Origin: Pomphorhynchus laevis
Taxonomy: Eukaryota > Acanthocephala > Palaeacanthocephala > Echinorhynchida > Pomphorhynchidae
Reading direction: 5' to 3'
DNA: 64,000 nt
NCBI GenBank assembly: GCA_012934845.2
Contig: WNNJ02000516.1
Span: 1-64,000 of the forward strand
Shown piece by piece: positions 23,207-35,004 of this stretch. The stretch's first letter is position 1, and each line of letters begins with the position of its first letter. Made by a program: the position numbers and the translations under genes. A model generated the notes under the pieces. It was not told the DNA's origin and searched no databases. It worked only from the letters and a program-made list of their open reading frames with translations.

Positions 23207-24613
23207 CAGCTAACTGAGTCTACGTATTTAATATAATTATAAAATAAACAAAACATATTAATGCTAAATCAAAATTTAATAATTAAATAATAAAATTAAT
23301 AATTGCTTTTAGATTTTCTATAATTTAAATTTTCTATAATTTAAATCAAGTTAAAAAAAATGAAATTTAAAATAAACGTCATTTTTATGAATTGAGTAAT
23401 AAATAACAGACGTTGTATCAGAATAATAATTAGAGGTCATCAGGAGGAACTGCTATGCTATCAGGTTTCGGCCCCTGACTCCTCTACCCAACATAGCAGC
23501 GGGGCCAAATACATGCTAATGATGTATTTCCTCTGAAATAACTATCTAGTATCTTATTCTAATACAAAGTATATTATTTATTATCCATCCATAAAAATTT
23601 GCCACTTAAGAGTTTAAATTTATTCTTTATATTATTGTGTTGATTTATATATTTTACTATTTTCTGCTTGATGTTATTTTTATAGTAACCTAGTTTAAAA
23701 TATGTATCTATTAAATTATTTAAATAATTTTGAAGAAAGCCAATATCATTACATATTGTTGCAATTCTTAAAATTTCATTATTTAATGTATTATATTTTA
23801 TATTATATGGTATGCATGAATGCTCATGCAAAAATATATTTATTGTAAATTTAAATATGTCATCTTTACGATAAAAATTAAAAGCAGTTTTAGTTAATGT
23901 TAATTTAATGTTCATATCTAGATATACACCTTCTTTATCATCAATTTTGGTTTTGTTAAGTATAAGGCTTTATGGATAAATGTGTTCACTAATTGAATAA
24001 AAATTATTAGAATTAAATACACATATATCATCAATGTATCGAAACATATATTTCATATATTTATATTGTTTAGATTTAGCTTTTACACAGTTATGAACAA
24101 ATTCATATTCTTTAAAGCTTAAAAACAAGTCAGCTATAATTGGGCTACTATTACCACCCATTGGAACACCTTTTACTTGTCTAAATATAGATGTCCCTAC
24201 TTTTAAATAATTTTGATTTATCAAAATATTTAAGGATTCTATTAATTCAATTTTATCCATATATTTATATTTATTTGATGGTTTAATTTTTGTTAGATAG
24301 GCGTTATAATTATTATAACATATATGTATATCTTTTTCCGAATATAAGATTAATTAATTTTACTAACGCTTCTTTAATATCTACTAAATCTAGATTTGTA
24401 TAAAGAGTACTAAAATCGTATGTATTTATATTTTGAAAATTTATTCCTTTTGTCTGTTCTAAAAATTCTTTTGTAGAATTAATACTGAAATAGTGTTTTA
24501 TACCAGTATTAATTTCGATTACCTTGCAATATTTTTTAAAGTGTGCTTTAATTACTTTAAGTATTTTATTCATATAGATCGGTAAAACTTTAAGTATTTT
24601 ATTCATATAGATC
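23207..24613 (-). mobile_element. Penelope-like element (PLE-1a), 5'-truncated, inside LINE B4
   Basis: Reverse transcriptase of Penelope type on the minus strand. The frame 24606-24313 holds IKHYFSINSTKEFLEQTKG and NTYDFSTLYTNLDLVDIKEA. The frame 24260-23970 holds VGTSIFRQVKGVPMGGNSSP (RT motif B-like) and FRYIDDICVFNSNNF (motif C). The frame 23915-23574 holds the thumb region, including NIFLHEHSCIPYNIKYNTLN. The 3' UTR is 23,573-23,207 with the hammerhead-like block. About two frame breaks. LINE B sequence resumes on both sides, with CAAA-type overlap at the joints. The protein is closely similar to the 53-55.6 kb copy. Confidence 0.87.
23430..23506 (-). ncRNA. Hammerhead-like ribozyme motif, order C-A-B (PLE-1a 3' UTR)
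   Basis: Second copy of the block at 9470-9545, on the minus strand. CTGATGA is at 23443-23437 and GAAA at 23469-23466. The stem III, I and II halves are preserved. Differences from the other copy (GGGTA versus GGTA before the predicted cut, CAGGGG versus TAGGGG) leave the pairing possible. Confidence 0.55.
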
Positions 24614-24742
24614 GGTAAACCGCTTCCACTCTTGCATCAATCGCACGCATTATGTCAGCATCCCCCGTGCGTTGGGAGGCAGCACTCGAAAAATTTGCAG
24701 GCCTAAGCACGGCACCGGACTTGTTGAATTTGCCAAAGTGAA
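24614..24742 (-). repeat. Displaced 125-bp LINE B ORF1 segment joined to PLE 5' end
   Basis: Nearly identical to 25,698-25,822, which is the normal place of this segment in B4 ORF1 (both contain CCGCTTCCACTCTTGCAT and GCACTCGAAAAATTTGCAGG). Here it sits in the middle of ORF2, fused to the truncated 5' end of PLE-1a. Next to the join, ACTTTAAGTATTTTATTCAT with ATAGATCGGTAAA occurs twice in tandem (about 24,553-24,619). Confidence 0.85.
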
Positions 24743-25451
24743 ATCTTCTGCGAAGCAACGTATCTTCTTCAATTATCCAACGAATTAGGTCATGAGAGGT
24801 GGGCAATTGCTGGCGCGACTGCTCCGTGCAGAGGGGTTTTAACAGCCACCTCGAGTGAAGCAGTAAAATGTCGAGGATAGAATTTGTTGATGCGCAATGA
24901 AAGGTAGGGGATGGGTGTTTGTGAATAAGATAACCGTTCCTAGCTCTGCGAAGCGCTGCATTGATCCAACGACCAGTTCTGTCGTTGAAATCTCCAAGTA
25001 TCATGTCATAACCGCTGTTAATAATACTATCCAGGAGGTCAAGGTTCTTGTGAATTTCCCCTGGACGGATGTAGACATTGGCTATACTGAGGCGTTTACC
25101 GTTCTTACTGAGTGAAACTACTAAACAAGACATGGCTATACATGAGTAGTTTAATAGGAGGGAGGACCTTAAGGAGCACTTAACTAAAGTCAAGAGTCCT
25201 TGAGATGAAGAGGAGTAAGATGGGGTTATGTACGGAGTATAGTGGGAACATATATACTTTGGGATAAATCGAGTAATGTCCTGGAGAAGACGGATAGACT
25301 GCGTCTCCTGAAGGATTATAACATCTGCATCTCTACCAGATAAAAGTCTAAGGGCAGAAGCATCTCCCGAATTCCACTGAAGGACATCCAGTGAAAAAGC
25401 CTTACGAGTACTCTGCATTGTGATGGATTAGTTGGATGGGGGATTGCCTAC

Positions 25452-26679
25452 CTAGACAGAGCTAGGTGCAGGAAGGTTACCCTTCCCGCCACTAGCCCCA
25501 CCCAGGGTCGGTACTTGCCTCTGGGCAGCGTCTTCATTTCCCTTATGTTGTTTGCCACTCAGCATTTTACCGATCTTGAGCGGAGAGATAGTATGGGCCG
25601 AAGCCCCCTTTTTTAGATGACGGAATTGTGGTAGAAGGAATCGAAGGATTTGTGCGTAATGCAGACACAACCTTTGAAATTAGGTTTTCTATTTTCTCAT
25701 AAACCGCTTCCACTCTTGCATCCATCGCACGCATTATGTCAGCATCCCCCGTGCGTTGGGAGGCAGCACTCGAAAAATTTGCAGGCCTAAGCACGGCACC
25801 GGACTTGTGGAATTTGCCATAGTATTGTTTGAATTGAGCACATTTCCTGCTCCAGGCGGGATGGCACCCCCACAATTGGATCATGATGTGGGGGCCTCAC
25901 AACGAAGATAAGTCTGTAAAGCCGCACAGTCGGACGAACCACACGCTCCACATGTAGGTGTCTCACTGCAGCTGGATGCCCAGTGTCCCCATTTGTGACA
26001 CATGCTGCAGTGAGGATAGGTATATTCATATTTTCCAATAAGTGTAAAACAAAGATTAAAGCCCAAAAAGGGGTTACATTTAGAGTTCATCAGAACTTCT
26101 CCGTATTCCAGTGGGTCAGAGCAGAACCCAATGGGTATTGGGTTACCCCCTTTACTCAGAATAGGTTAGAAGTTAGAAACCTTATAGGATTTTTATAGTA
26201 GTTTAATATCGGTATCATCAAGGTGACAGGGTAAATTCGATATTTGTAGAGTGCCGAGAATGGGTTTAGAAAGAATTGCACCATATTTAGATAAGGCTGA
26301 TTAAAAGTGATCTATATAGTCCTTGCCAGATCAGCAGAGACAAATGAGATCTTGAGCTCTGTCTCGTAGAGCTTGACTGATTGAAAATGACCCTGTTGGT
26401 CAATTTTTTACAGAAAGGCCTAAGGAAGACATTAAATAAGAGATGCCTTTCTATCGGCTTCTTAAGCTTGATGACTATCAAATTTTTGAGTTTTGGAATG
26501 GGAGGAAGTACCTCCCCATCACCGTAAATTAAAGAAACGTCACTAACCTTCGTTGTCGTTGATTTAGACTCAGTAAATACATTAATACCGTCTTTTTCTT
26601 CCATATTTGTATCCATTTGTGCTAAAAAACTAGATTTTACGAAGTTCTTTGTTCTTCCGACGTCAATACTTGTACACAT
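25452..26679 (-). pseudogene. LINE B4 ORF1: zinc-knuckle (gag-like) protein, broken
   Basis: Nucleic-acid-binding ORF1 of the Jockey/I type. The start at 26679 (MCTSIDVGRTKN) follows the 5' end closely. An N-terminal region with GEVLPPIPKLKNLIVIKLK is followed, in other frames, by NPFLGFNLCFTLIGKYEYTYP, a CHKWGH zinc knuckle, CGACGSSDC and a last knuckle region (HPAWSRKCAQFKQYYGK). The C-terminal region (25884-25567) has AMDARVEAVYEKIENLISKV, a likely short coiled coil. About three frame breaks are present. The ORF2 start lies about 35 nt downstream of the ORF1 end region. Confidence 0.75.
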
Positions 26680-26929
26680 TTTTTGTAATATTTTTAAAAT
26701 CGATTGAACCCCCCCCCAAACAAGTCTACTGTTTATGTGTGTATGAAAATATCAGAAACACAAGTATTTGGTGTTTCTGTATCTTCAGAAACACCAAATG
26801 TACGTTTGGTTGCTGTTTATGTTGATGCCACTTGTATCAGTCATTTTGAAACGACAAATGTCGAATTTTTGTGCAGCGTCGGTGCTATCAAAAGAAATTC
26901 AAAAAACACACGAAAATTTTGCAGAAATG

Positions 26930-27964
26930 GATGGTAATTCCCTCAATTCTCAGGTAACTTCCTTGAATACAGACTCTAAGGTAAGTGGTTTATTATCTAC
27001 CGATGGTACTATGATTAACGGGGTACTCCCCTATTCCGAAGTTAAGAAACTTAATTATTATCAAACTAACCCAGCCTCAAGAGCGACATAAGCTTTTCGC
27101 AATCTTTCTAAGAAGGTTTGTAAATGATTATCCCAGCAGGATTATTTTTAATTCTGTGAAAATGTATGACTCAACTATAAAAATCTCATTTGCTACCAAT
27201 GAGTTAGCAACTGATTACGTTAATATTTTCAAACGTAATCTCAATGGTCTCGGATGATCGAACATAAACCTATTCTCTCGACCTTGAGAATATCGAACTT
27301 CCCTCCTCATCTAGAAGATGATGACCTTCAAGCTCTAAAATCCGTGTTCAAACTCTTGAACGTTAGAACTCTGAAAGACAAGAATTGTTTCCCGATTCCA
27401 GTTGCTTTCTGCTCGGCGGAATCCGGGCACAGTCTAACGTTATCCCAGTCAGCCTGCAACCCTTTCCTAGGTTATAACCTTCTCTTCTCTATAGTTGATG
27501 AGGACAACCTTACCTACCCCCATTGCAACGTCTGGGAACACTGGGGATTAAATTGTTCAAAAGCTCGTATCTGCGGAGTATGCTCCATGGATTTCTGCAG
27601 CTCATCACTAAAAGGGGAGAAATGCGTGGTTTCTCCCAAATGCGCGAACTGTAAAGGAGACCACCCTGCCTGGTCTAAAAAGTGCCCCTTTTTTAAAAAA
27701 TACAGGAATGATCATGTGTTTCCACCTGTTACTCCTAACAGACTGTCGGCTGCCACTGCAGCCATTCCGGTGAACCGTATGTCGGACAAGGATATTATAC
27801 ACTTCTGGATTCCTACAAAAGATCTACTAAAATGGACATGGAGAAACTTATATCTAGCATGCTTGCTACACTTTTCACAGCTCCTGAAATTTCATCGCCG
27901 GTCTTCCCAGTATCGTAGAAATCGGAGAAAAGAGGTGGACCCACTCACTCTGTTCCTCCATTGA
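26930..27964 (+). pseudogene. LINE B5 ORF1: zinc-knuckle protein
   Basis: It starts MDGNSLNSQVTSLNTD, then contains GVLPYSEVKKLNYYQTNP before a frame break near 27,090. The main open frame (27254-27964) has LSTLRISNFPPHLEDDD (an RRM-like start), SACNPFLGYNLLFSIVDEDN and LTYPHCNVWEHWGLNC (a knuckle with one Cys changed to Trp). CGVCSMDFCSSSLKGEKC and CANCKGDHPAWSKKCPFF (a C-x2-C-x4-H-x5-C knuckle) follow. It is the best ORF1 of the family. Role by family: RNA binding and RNP formation. Confidence 0.8.
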
Positions 27965-28120
27965 AGACTGGAAAATTGCTACAACAGGCCTCCCAGGGAA
28001 ATGAAGATAATGCCCGTGGGCAAGTGCACACCTTGGACAGCGCCAGTGGTGGAGGGGGTAACCCCTCCACCCCTGGCTCTGTCTAGGGATGTGGCAATCC
28101 CATACAGCTGACCTAACACA

Positions 28121-30540
28121 ATGCAGAGTACTCGAGATCCTTTTTCACTGAATATTCTTCAGTGGAATTCGGGAGGAGCTTCTGCCCTTAGACTTTTATC
28201 TGGTAGAGATGCGGATGTTATAGTCCTTCATGAGACGCGGTCTATCCGTATCCCCCAGGACATTACTCGATTCATCCCTAAACACATTTGTTCCCACTAT
28301 ACTCCGAACATGTCCCCTCCTCACTCATCTTTATCTCAAGGACTCTTGTACCTTACTTAAAAGCTCTTTAAGATCTTCCCTCCTTTTAAATTATTCTTGT
28401 CCAGCCCTTTCCTGTTTAGTGGTTTCACTCAGTAAGAACGGTAAACGCCTCAGTCGAGCCAATATCTACATCCGTCCAGGGGAGATTCACAAGAACCGTG
28501 ACCGTCTGGATAGAATTATCGACAGCGGTTACGACATGGTACTAGTTGACTTCAACGACAGAACTGGTCGTTGAATTAATGCAGCACTCCGCAGGGCCAG
28601 GAACGTTTATCTTATTCATAAACCACCGTCAATTGCACATCAACGAATTCACTCCTCGACTTATTACTGCTCCATGAGAAGTGGTTGCTAAAACCCTTAT
28701 GTACGGAGCAGTCGCGGCAACATCTGTCCTCCTCTCATGATCTAATTTGCTGGCTGATAGAAGAGGATACGCTGCTTCGAAGGAGATTCCACTTTGACCC
28801 TATCAGAGTGGCTTTCTTTCTGGCTGCTATCCAACGCTTCCCCCGAATTGGTAATGGGAGTTTAACCGAATTTAATTCCTACCTCTACTCACAAGCCACC
28901 ACATTGCTTTCTACAACCTATAAATGCCGTATTTTCAGACCCACTCCGTCAAAATTCAAGACCTTATCATATTTGCTCCGTCTTCCCAATCTCTCTGCTT
29001 CTGCCAGGCAAGTTCTCTCGAAAGAATATTGGAGCACTAGATATAGGTTCCAACTGGGTAGAGATAAGGTTAGCATTGCTTCCCTTAATCCATCCCAGTC
29101 TTCCTTCTGGAAGATATCCAAGAGGGAGAAGTTTGTCTGTTGGAGGGATAGAGCATTGGGTTGGATTGGTAATATAGGTCTTGACCAAGTTTTGGAGGAG
29201 TCACTATCCCTACACATTTATGGAGTCACTCGATCACCGCAATCAATCCCGCCTTGGGGAGACTTCAGGAGTAGAAACTTATTTGTAACAGATATTCTCA
29301 ATGCATGGGGGCCTCTTTCGGGCACCTCCAAATCCGTCGCTCCACTTTCTTCTCGTGTTTGTCAGCTTTTGACAGTAGAACAAAGAAGGGAGGTGGCCGT
29401 CACAATGCTTTTAGCCACCCCATATGATGTGGCCGGCATCAACATTAGTAGGAGAATTTTTATACCAAAAAAGTATCCGGTATCTTGCCCTAATGACCTG
29501 CGGCCCATTTCAATTCAAAATTCTCTCGTCTCGATCTACGAATAAGCGCTTGCGCGTAGAATCCGCGTTCATCTTAGTAGGCTTAATTTAATCCCACCTG
29601 GTTTCCATGGGTTCGTCAAAGGTCGCTCGGTCCATTCAGCGGTCAGTGAAGTTCATCGGTTTTGTCAGGAGAATAGTCATCAACTCGCTGTGGCTGTTTT
29701 CCTGGATTTTCCGCTGCATTTGACCGCATCTCCATTCTCTTTGTTATCTCTTCTCTCAGGTCCCTCGGGTTGCCTGCGAGAATTGTTAACAGGGTGAAAA
29801 TATTGCTGTACACCAAGCGATTCTTCTATGAAGACGACCCTGATGCACGTCAGTTCTACCCTATTAAAGGTGTGCCTCAAGTCTCCCCACTTTCTCCAAT
29901 CTTGTATCTTGCTGCCTCCATTGAACTCTACAAAAATTTCAAACGCGATAAACATCTTGTGGTATACGCTGATGATACCACAGCCCTGTTCTCTGGACGC
30001 AGGTTCAAAGATGTAGTCTCGGACATCAGCCGTTTCTTTTTAAGATTAAAAGACCAGTTACTCAAGTCCAATCTTATTTTAAACTTTGCCAAATCGCAGG
30101 TGGTGGTCTTTCGTAGCGCCGAAGCAACAAAGCAAAAGCTTAAGAGATTAGCACTCTCTGCCCTCTCCTCCATTTTGATAAATCAACCCCTCCCTGTCTT
30201 TACGAGTCGAGTAAAATACCTGGGGTTCACCGTTACGGTGAACATGTCGACGAAAGCTGACCTGGATAGATTTAAACGTATCCTGAAGAGAGCTAGGTGG
30301 CCCCTGAAACGGGCCCAACAACTGTCATTGAAAGGTAAAACCCAGATGCGCCTCTGGTGCACTTGGGCTATCTCGGGATTAGCCTTCTTTTCTAGATGAC
30401 GTCCCCCAGAGCAAAGGCTAAGGTTTCTCAAGCTGCTCATCTCGCGTTTACCCAGCATAGTCCGCTCCGATTGGACTCTTCGGGGGGGGGTGAATGACCC
30501 CGGGTGGTTCAGTCGAAGGGCGGCGTGTTGGATTGACTGT
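28121..30540 (+). pseudogene. LINE B5 ORF2: endonuclease plus RT
   Basis: It starts MQSTRDPFSLNILQWNSGG (28121). Endonuclease pieces are 28121-28360 and 28230-28574 (NIYIRPGEIHKNRDRLDRII; DFNDRTGR). The linker and early RT are 28685-29545 (SSHDLICWLIEEDTLLRRRF; LRPISIQNSLVSIYE). The later RT is 29770-30399 (FYEDDPDARQFYPIKGVPQ; VVYADDTTALFSGRR; SRVKYLGFTVTVN). An in-frame TAA near 29,543 follows IYE, where other copies read IYEKALA. There are about six breaks in total. The YADD catalytic block is intact. Confidence 0.82.
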
Positions 30541-30720
30541 GTGGCTCAGATCCCGCCAGACCTGAGGCCATGAGGAATGAAGACGACGAAGAGCGATCGT
30601 TTTCGGAAACTTATTCTTTATTGTCTCGCTCTTTTTAGTTAGTTAGTTATCATTTTTTTCTTATCGGTTATATAGTTGTTAATAAAATCCTTATTATTAC
30701 TTGTAGCAGTAACAAAATTA

Positions 30721-33700
30721 GCAACAAATGTTTCATGAGTGCGGTGGATCAAACAAAAATGTTTTCTATGCTAAATTCTGCCAACGAAACTACGTCCTTC
30801 GAAAAGAATAAAACCAGGTACTCGTAATTCAAAAGCAAATGAATGTTTTATGTTCTGACTCTCATATGGCATAGGGGGAACTCCCCCTGTGCCAAAATTG
30901 CCAAATCTAGTTAACATACAATTAACATCATCAATCAGTCGACAAAAGATTTTCAATGAGCGCTTTAGGAATTTTTCGGAACTATACAAACACAGAGTGA
31001 TTTTAAACTCTATACAGTACTTCGAGGCAAAGGTAAAGATCTAATTTTAACCTCTGATTTAGATATTGCATATATTGATTACTTTAACAAAAAAACTGGC
31101 TGACTTTGCCATTATTAATTTCAAGCCAATTCAAGATTACTTAAAAATAGCAAACATTCCTCCGTTCCTGGAGAATTAATTCAAAACATCCAATACAAGA
31201 TTTATTACTTGGAATAACGGCCTACCAGTACCAGTTGCCTTCTGCACCGCCTCGGTGGATGTAGCTGATTGTCTGTCCAGATCAGCATGTTACCCTTTTC
31301 TAGGGCACAACTTAACTTTTACTATGATAGTAAAACCGTGTGGAGTCTGTGGCTCTCTTGTCGAGCATACACATGGGAAGGGTGATAGTGCCCCACAATG
31401 CTCCAATTGTGGAGGGAATCACCCGCGTGGTCAAGAAAATGTAACTATTTTAAAGCTTATACAAAACGACACTGTGCTGCTCCTGTTAAGCACTCCAGCT
31501 TCGTGGAAGTTAGCACCACTAATGACAAACTTTCTGACCTAGATATAATTGCCTAATCGAAGCCAAGCATCCGACCTCTTTAAAAACCTGAAAACATGTC
31601 TTCCGTCTTGATTCGTAATATATGTGGTACGGCATAAAGTCAGACTACATCAAATTCAGATAATACGTCTAAGGCAGCTTCAGCTTCAAAGATGAGAACA
31701 GCTTCCACCCATAATATCTCCTTCCTCAAACTATCTAGAAGAGGAAAGGACTAGAATTAGCGGCGGTCCCTACGGGATATGATATAGCGCCAGTGGGCAA
31801 ATGACTTCCTCCTTTAAGGCCGGGAGTGTGAAGGGCAATCTTCTCGCCTTTGGTTCCAACTAGGTGAAGGGCGTCCCACTCTGGTATCTCTAACGCAATG
31901 GGAAGTAATCAAGAGCCTTTTTCACTGAATATTCTTCAGTAGAATTCAGGAGGTGCTTCCGCTCTTAGGCTTCTATCTGGTAGAGATACAGATATTATGG
32001 TCCTCCAGGAGACGCGGTATACTCGTCTCTCCCAGGACATTACTCAATTTATTTCAAAACATATAATCACCCACTTTACTCCAGTCATAACCTCTCCACA
32101 TTCATCTTATTCTGAAGGTCTTCTAACCTTAGTAAAGTACTCCTAAAGTCCTCCCTCTTACTAAACCATTCTTGTTAGTACTTTCTTGTTTAGCTATCAC
32201 TTGTTAAAAACGGTAAACGCATCATCATAGCCAATGTCTATATCCGACCAGGGGAAATTCACAAAAACCGTGACATTCTTAATCGGATCTTAGGCAGCGG
32301 CTACGACATGTTACTTGCTGACTTTAATGACATAACTGGTCGTTGAATTAAGGCAACAGTCCGCAGAGACAGGAATGACTATCTTATACATAAACCATTA
32401 TCCTCCACCTATCATTGCTCAACAGCAAACTCACTCCTCGACATTTTAATGCTACATGGGATGTGGTTATTAAAACCCATCTTTACTTAGCAGTCGTGCC
32501 AACAACTAACCACATCTCATGACCTAATACGCTGGCGGCTAGCGGAAGATACTATGCTTAGAAGAGGTTTCACTTTGATCCTATTAGAGTGGCCTTCTTT
32601 CAGGCAGCTTTCCAGATCTTCCCTATGATAGGGAATGAGAGTTTGACCGAATTTAATTCATACCTCTCTTTTCAAGCTACCGGGATCCTTTCGACTTATA
32701 GTGGGCGCATTTACAATCATCCTCCAACAAAACTCAAAGTCCTAGAAAAATGCTACACCTTCCTAATCTCTCTGCTTCCTTCAGGCAGGTTCTCTCAAAT
32801 GAATACTCGAGTTATAGATATAGGCACCAGCTGAGTAGGGACAGGATGACTATTTCTCGTCTTAGTCCCTCTCAGGCTTTCTTCAGGAATACATTTAGGA
32901 AGGAGAAGTTTGTTTGCGGGCGGGGGTAAATCGGGTAGATTGGTAGCGTATGACTTGATAGAGTTTTGGATGAGTCACTAGCCCTACATAATTAACGAAC
33001 CGCGCTTTCTTCCCAGCCAATTCCGGCGTGGGGCCTGGGGCCCACTTCTGGGCACCTCCACAAACGTCGCTCCAATTTCTGCTCGGATTTATCAGCTTTT
33101 GACAGCCGATTAAAGAAGAAAAGTTTCCATCACAATGCTATTAGCCTCACCATCCGATGTAAACAGTATCAACATCAATGGTAGAATATTTTTACCTAAA
33201 AGAAATCCTGTTTCATGTCCTAAAGACCTGCGGCCTATTTCGATTCAAAATGTTTTCATCTCCATCCATGAAAAAGCGCTTGCGCAAAGAATCCGCGACC
33301 ATTTAAATAGGCGTAACTTAATCCCACCGAATATTCATGTGTTTGTAAAAGGAGGCTCTGTTCATCTTCCAATTGGTGAAGTGCATCAGTTTTGTCAGGA
33401 TAATAGTCATCAGCTTGTTGTGGCTGTTTTTCTTTATTGTTCTGGTGCATTTGACCGCATCTCTGTTCCCTTCATTATCTTCTCTCTCAGGATCCTCGGT
33501 CTGTCTGCGAGAATCGTTAAAAAGGTGTAAAAATTGCTGTACACCAAGCGGTTCTACTATGAAGACGACCATGATGCACGTCAGTTCTACCCTATTTCAG
33601 GTATGTCTCTAGGCTCCCCACTTTCTCCCAACTTATCTTGATAGCTCCATTGTTCTCTTCAATCCATTTAAGCGCGAACAACATTTCGTGGTATATGATC

Positions 33701-34440
33701 ATGATACCACGGTTCTGTTTGTTGAACGCAGTTGCAAGGATGTAGTATCGGACATTATCTGTTTCTTTTTAAGATTAAAAGACCAGCTTACATTTTCCAA
33801 TCTTATTTTAAACTCCGAGAAATCGCAGGTTGTCGTATGTTATGGCGCCCCTGCCATAAAAAGAAACTTAAGAGACTAATACTCTCTACCCATCCTCAAT
33901 TTTGCACGCTCAACCAATCTCCATCTTTACAAGTCCAGTAAAATATCTGGGGTTCACCGTTTCAGTGAATTGGTTGGCAAAAGTTGACCGGGATAGACTT
34001 AAACGTATCATGAAGAGAGCTAGGAGGGCCCTGAAACAGGCCCTGCATTTGTCATTGAATGGGAAAACCCAAGTACGCTTATGGGGGTACTTGGGCTATC
34101 TCGGGATTAGTCTTTTTCTTTAGAGGACATCCCCCTGAGAAAGTTTAAGGTTTCTCAAGTACCTCATCTCGAGATTATTGACCATTGTCTTCCTCGACTG
34201 GGCTTTCTGAGGATGGTGAGAGACCCTGAATGGATCAGTCGTAAGGCGGCGTGTTGGTGCGACCGGTTGCTTAGATTTCACTAGACTTGAGGATGTGATA
34301 TGTATAGAAGACTCGGGCATATCTAGAAACTGATAAAGAAGATTTATTCTAATCTTATTATATGTTTACTGTGTTTTGTTTTCTAACGGGTGTAGTTTTG
34401 TATTAAATTCTTTATTTATTTTAATTTGTAACACAATTAT
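30721..34440 (+). mobile_element. LINE family B, copy 6 (B6)
   Basis: Begins within about 30 bp of the B5 3' end. ORF1 remnants lie at 30,760-31,560 (SACYPFLGHNLTFTMI, CSNCGGNHP). The endonuclease (31,910-32,420) is decayed but recognisable. The linker is 32,589-32,834. RT follows: 33135-33530 (KDLRPISIQN, VHQFCQDNSHQLVVAVF), then YDHDTTVLF where others read YADDTTALF (33,688), then VKYLGFTVSVNWLAKVD (33,902-34,123). The 3' UTR ends TTAAATTCTTTATTTATTTT at about 34,430. It is more decayed than B5, so the two were not made by one recent duplication. Confidence 0.82.
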
Positions 34441-34692
34441 TTATTTTTGTAGCGTCGTTTCAAAGAAATTGTAAGTATTCATAAAACTAACTTTTGAGGG
34501 CCTGTTATTTTGCTTATAATCTTGTCTCTATTATGTATCTGATGATGGACAATAAAGTGCTGATGGAGGGAAATCAACGGTAAGCTTTGAACTGTTTGTG
34601 GATCGATATGTTGAAATTATGGATCGATGTTTTAAACAACTGGTAGTAAAAATAACTTTACTTTTTGACATTTTCTATACTTCTCGGGTTAA

Positions 34693-35004
34693 TATGAGGG
34701 AGGAAAGGGCAAATTCTTCCGAATTTTCATTTTTCCAGTTGCTGATACAGAGGTTGTTGGCCATGAGAATGCTGAAGTTAATTTTATTGATGATGTTGGT
34801 GAAAGTAATGACGGTTTTACAAATTATAAAAAGAAGGTGTATGACCATGGTAAAGCTAAAGTTGGATTTATCGGTAATATTGTCGAAAGTGATTATTATC
34901 TTACAGATAATGAAAGAAACAATATTCATGCGGACGAAGACCGTGGAAAAGCTGAGATTGGTACAATTGAGGACGCTGGGAGATGTAATGACGTTTTCAC
35001 ATAA
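34693..35004 (+). other. Unrecognised acidic reading frame with about 30-residue repeats; possible exon
   Basis: An open frame without ATG. From 34741 it reads ADTEVVGHENAEVNFIDDV and onward, ending TAA at 35002-35004. It contains three related blocks: HENAEVNFIDDVGESNDGFT, HGKAKVGFIGNIVESDYYLT and RGKAEIGTIEDAGRCNDVFT. A fourth, weaker block follows the stop. At DNA level the period is about 84-96 bp. A pyrimidine-rich stretch ending TTTTTCCAG (34731-34739) directly precedes the coding-like part and would make a good 3' splice site. No family was recognised. A different plus frame (34598-35008) is also open but shows no repeat logic, so this frame is preferred. Confidence 0.4.

Larger units (their letters stand above)
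21426..25418 (-). pseudogene. LINE B4 ORF2: endonuclease plus RT, split by PLE insertion
   Basis: The protein starts MQSTRKAFSLDVLQWNSG at 25418. APE-type endonuclease features are ILQETQS, VYIRPGE, the catalytic ILGDFNDRTGRWINA block and TSHDLIRW. The PLE and an ORF1-derived segment then interrupt it at about 24,742-23,207. RT resumes in a 377-residue open frame (22859-21726): RLILIQNSLVSIYEKALVRK, IFLDFSVAFDRISIPFVISS (motif A), ITGVPQGSPLSPILYLAAS (B), VVYADDTTALFTGHRC (C) and LILNSAKSQAVVF (D). The C-terminal domain continues in another frame (21748-21425; KGKTQVRLWGTWDISG and a W-rich tail). No RNase H was seen. The final endonuclease motif reads S-H-D rather than the usual S-D-H in most copies. 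Confidence 0.82.
21286..26700 (-). mobile_element. LINE family B, copy 4 (B4), interrupted by a PLE
   Basis: Best preserved minus-strand copy. It would be about 3.9 kb without the 1.5-kb insertion at about 23,207-24,742. The 3' UTR starts near 21,290 (GTGATTTAATAAAATC on the minus strand), ORF2 is 25418-21426 and ORF1 is 26679-25452. The 5' end meets the 5' end of B5 head to head at about 26,690-26,705. Confidence 0.87.
26701..30720 (+). mobile_element. LINE family B, copy 5 (B5)
   Basis: First plus-strand copy. A 230-bp leader with a C10 tract (about 26,709) and a 14-bp-arm hairpin (26766-26799) precedes ORF1 (from about 26,930). ORF2 runs from 28,121 to about 30,540. The 3' UTR ends AATAAAATCCTTATTATT near 30,700, matching the 3' end of B4. 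Copy B6 follows directly. Confidence 0.85.

Noticed and set aside
34540-34590. CTGATGATGG...GGAAATC as another hammerhead
   Set aside because: No complementary stem II between the two pieces and no third strand.
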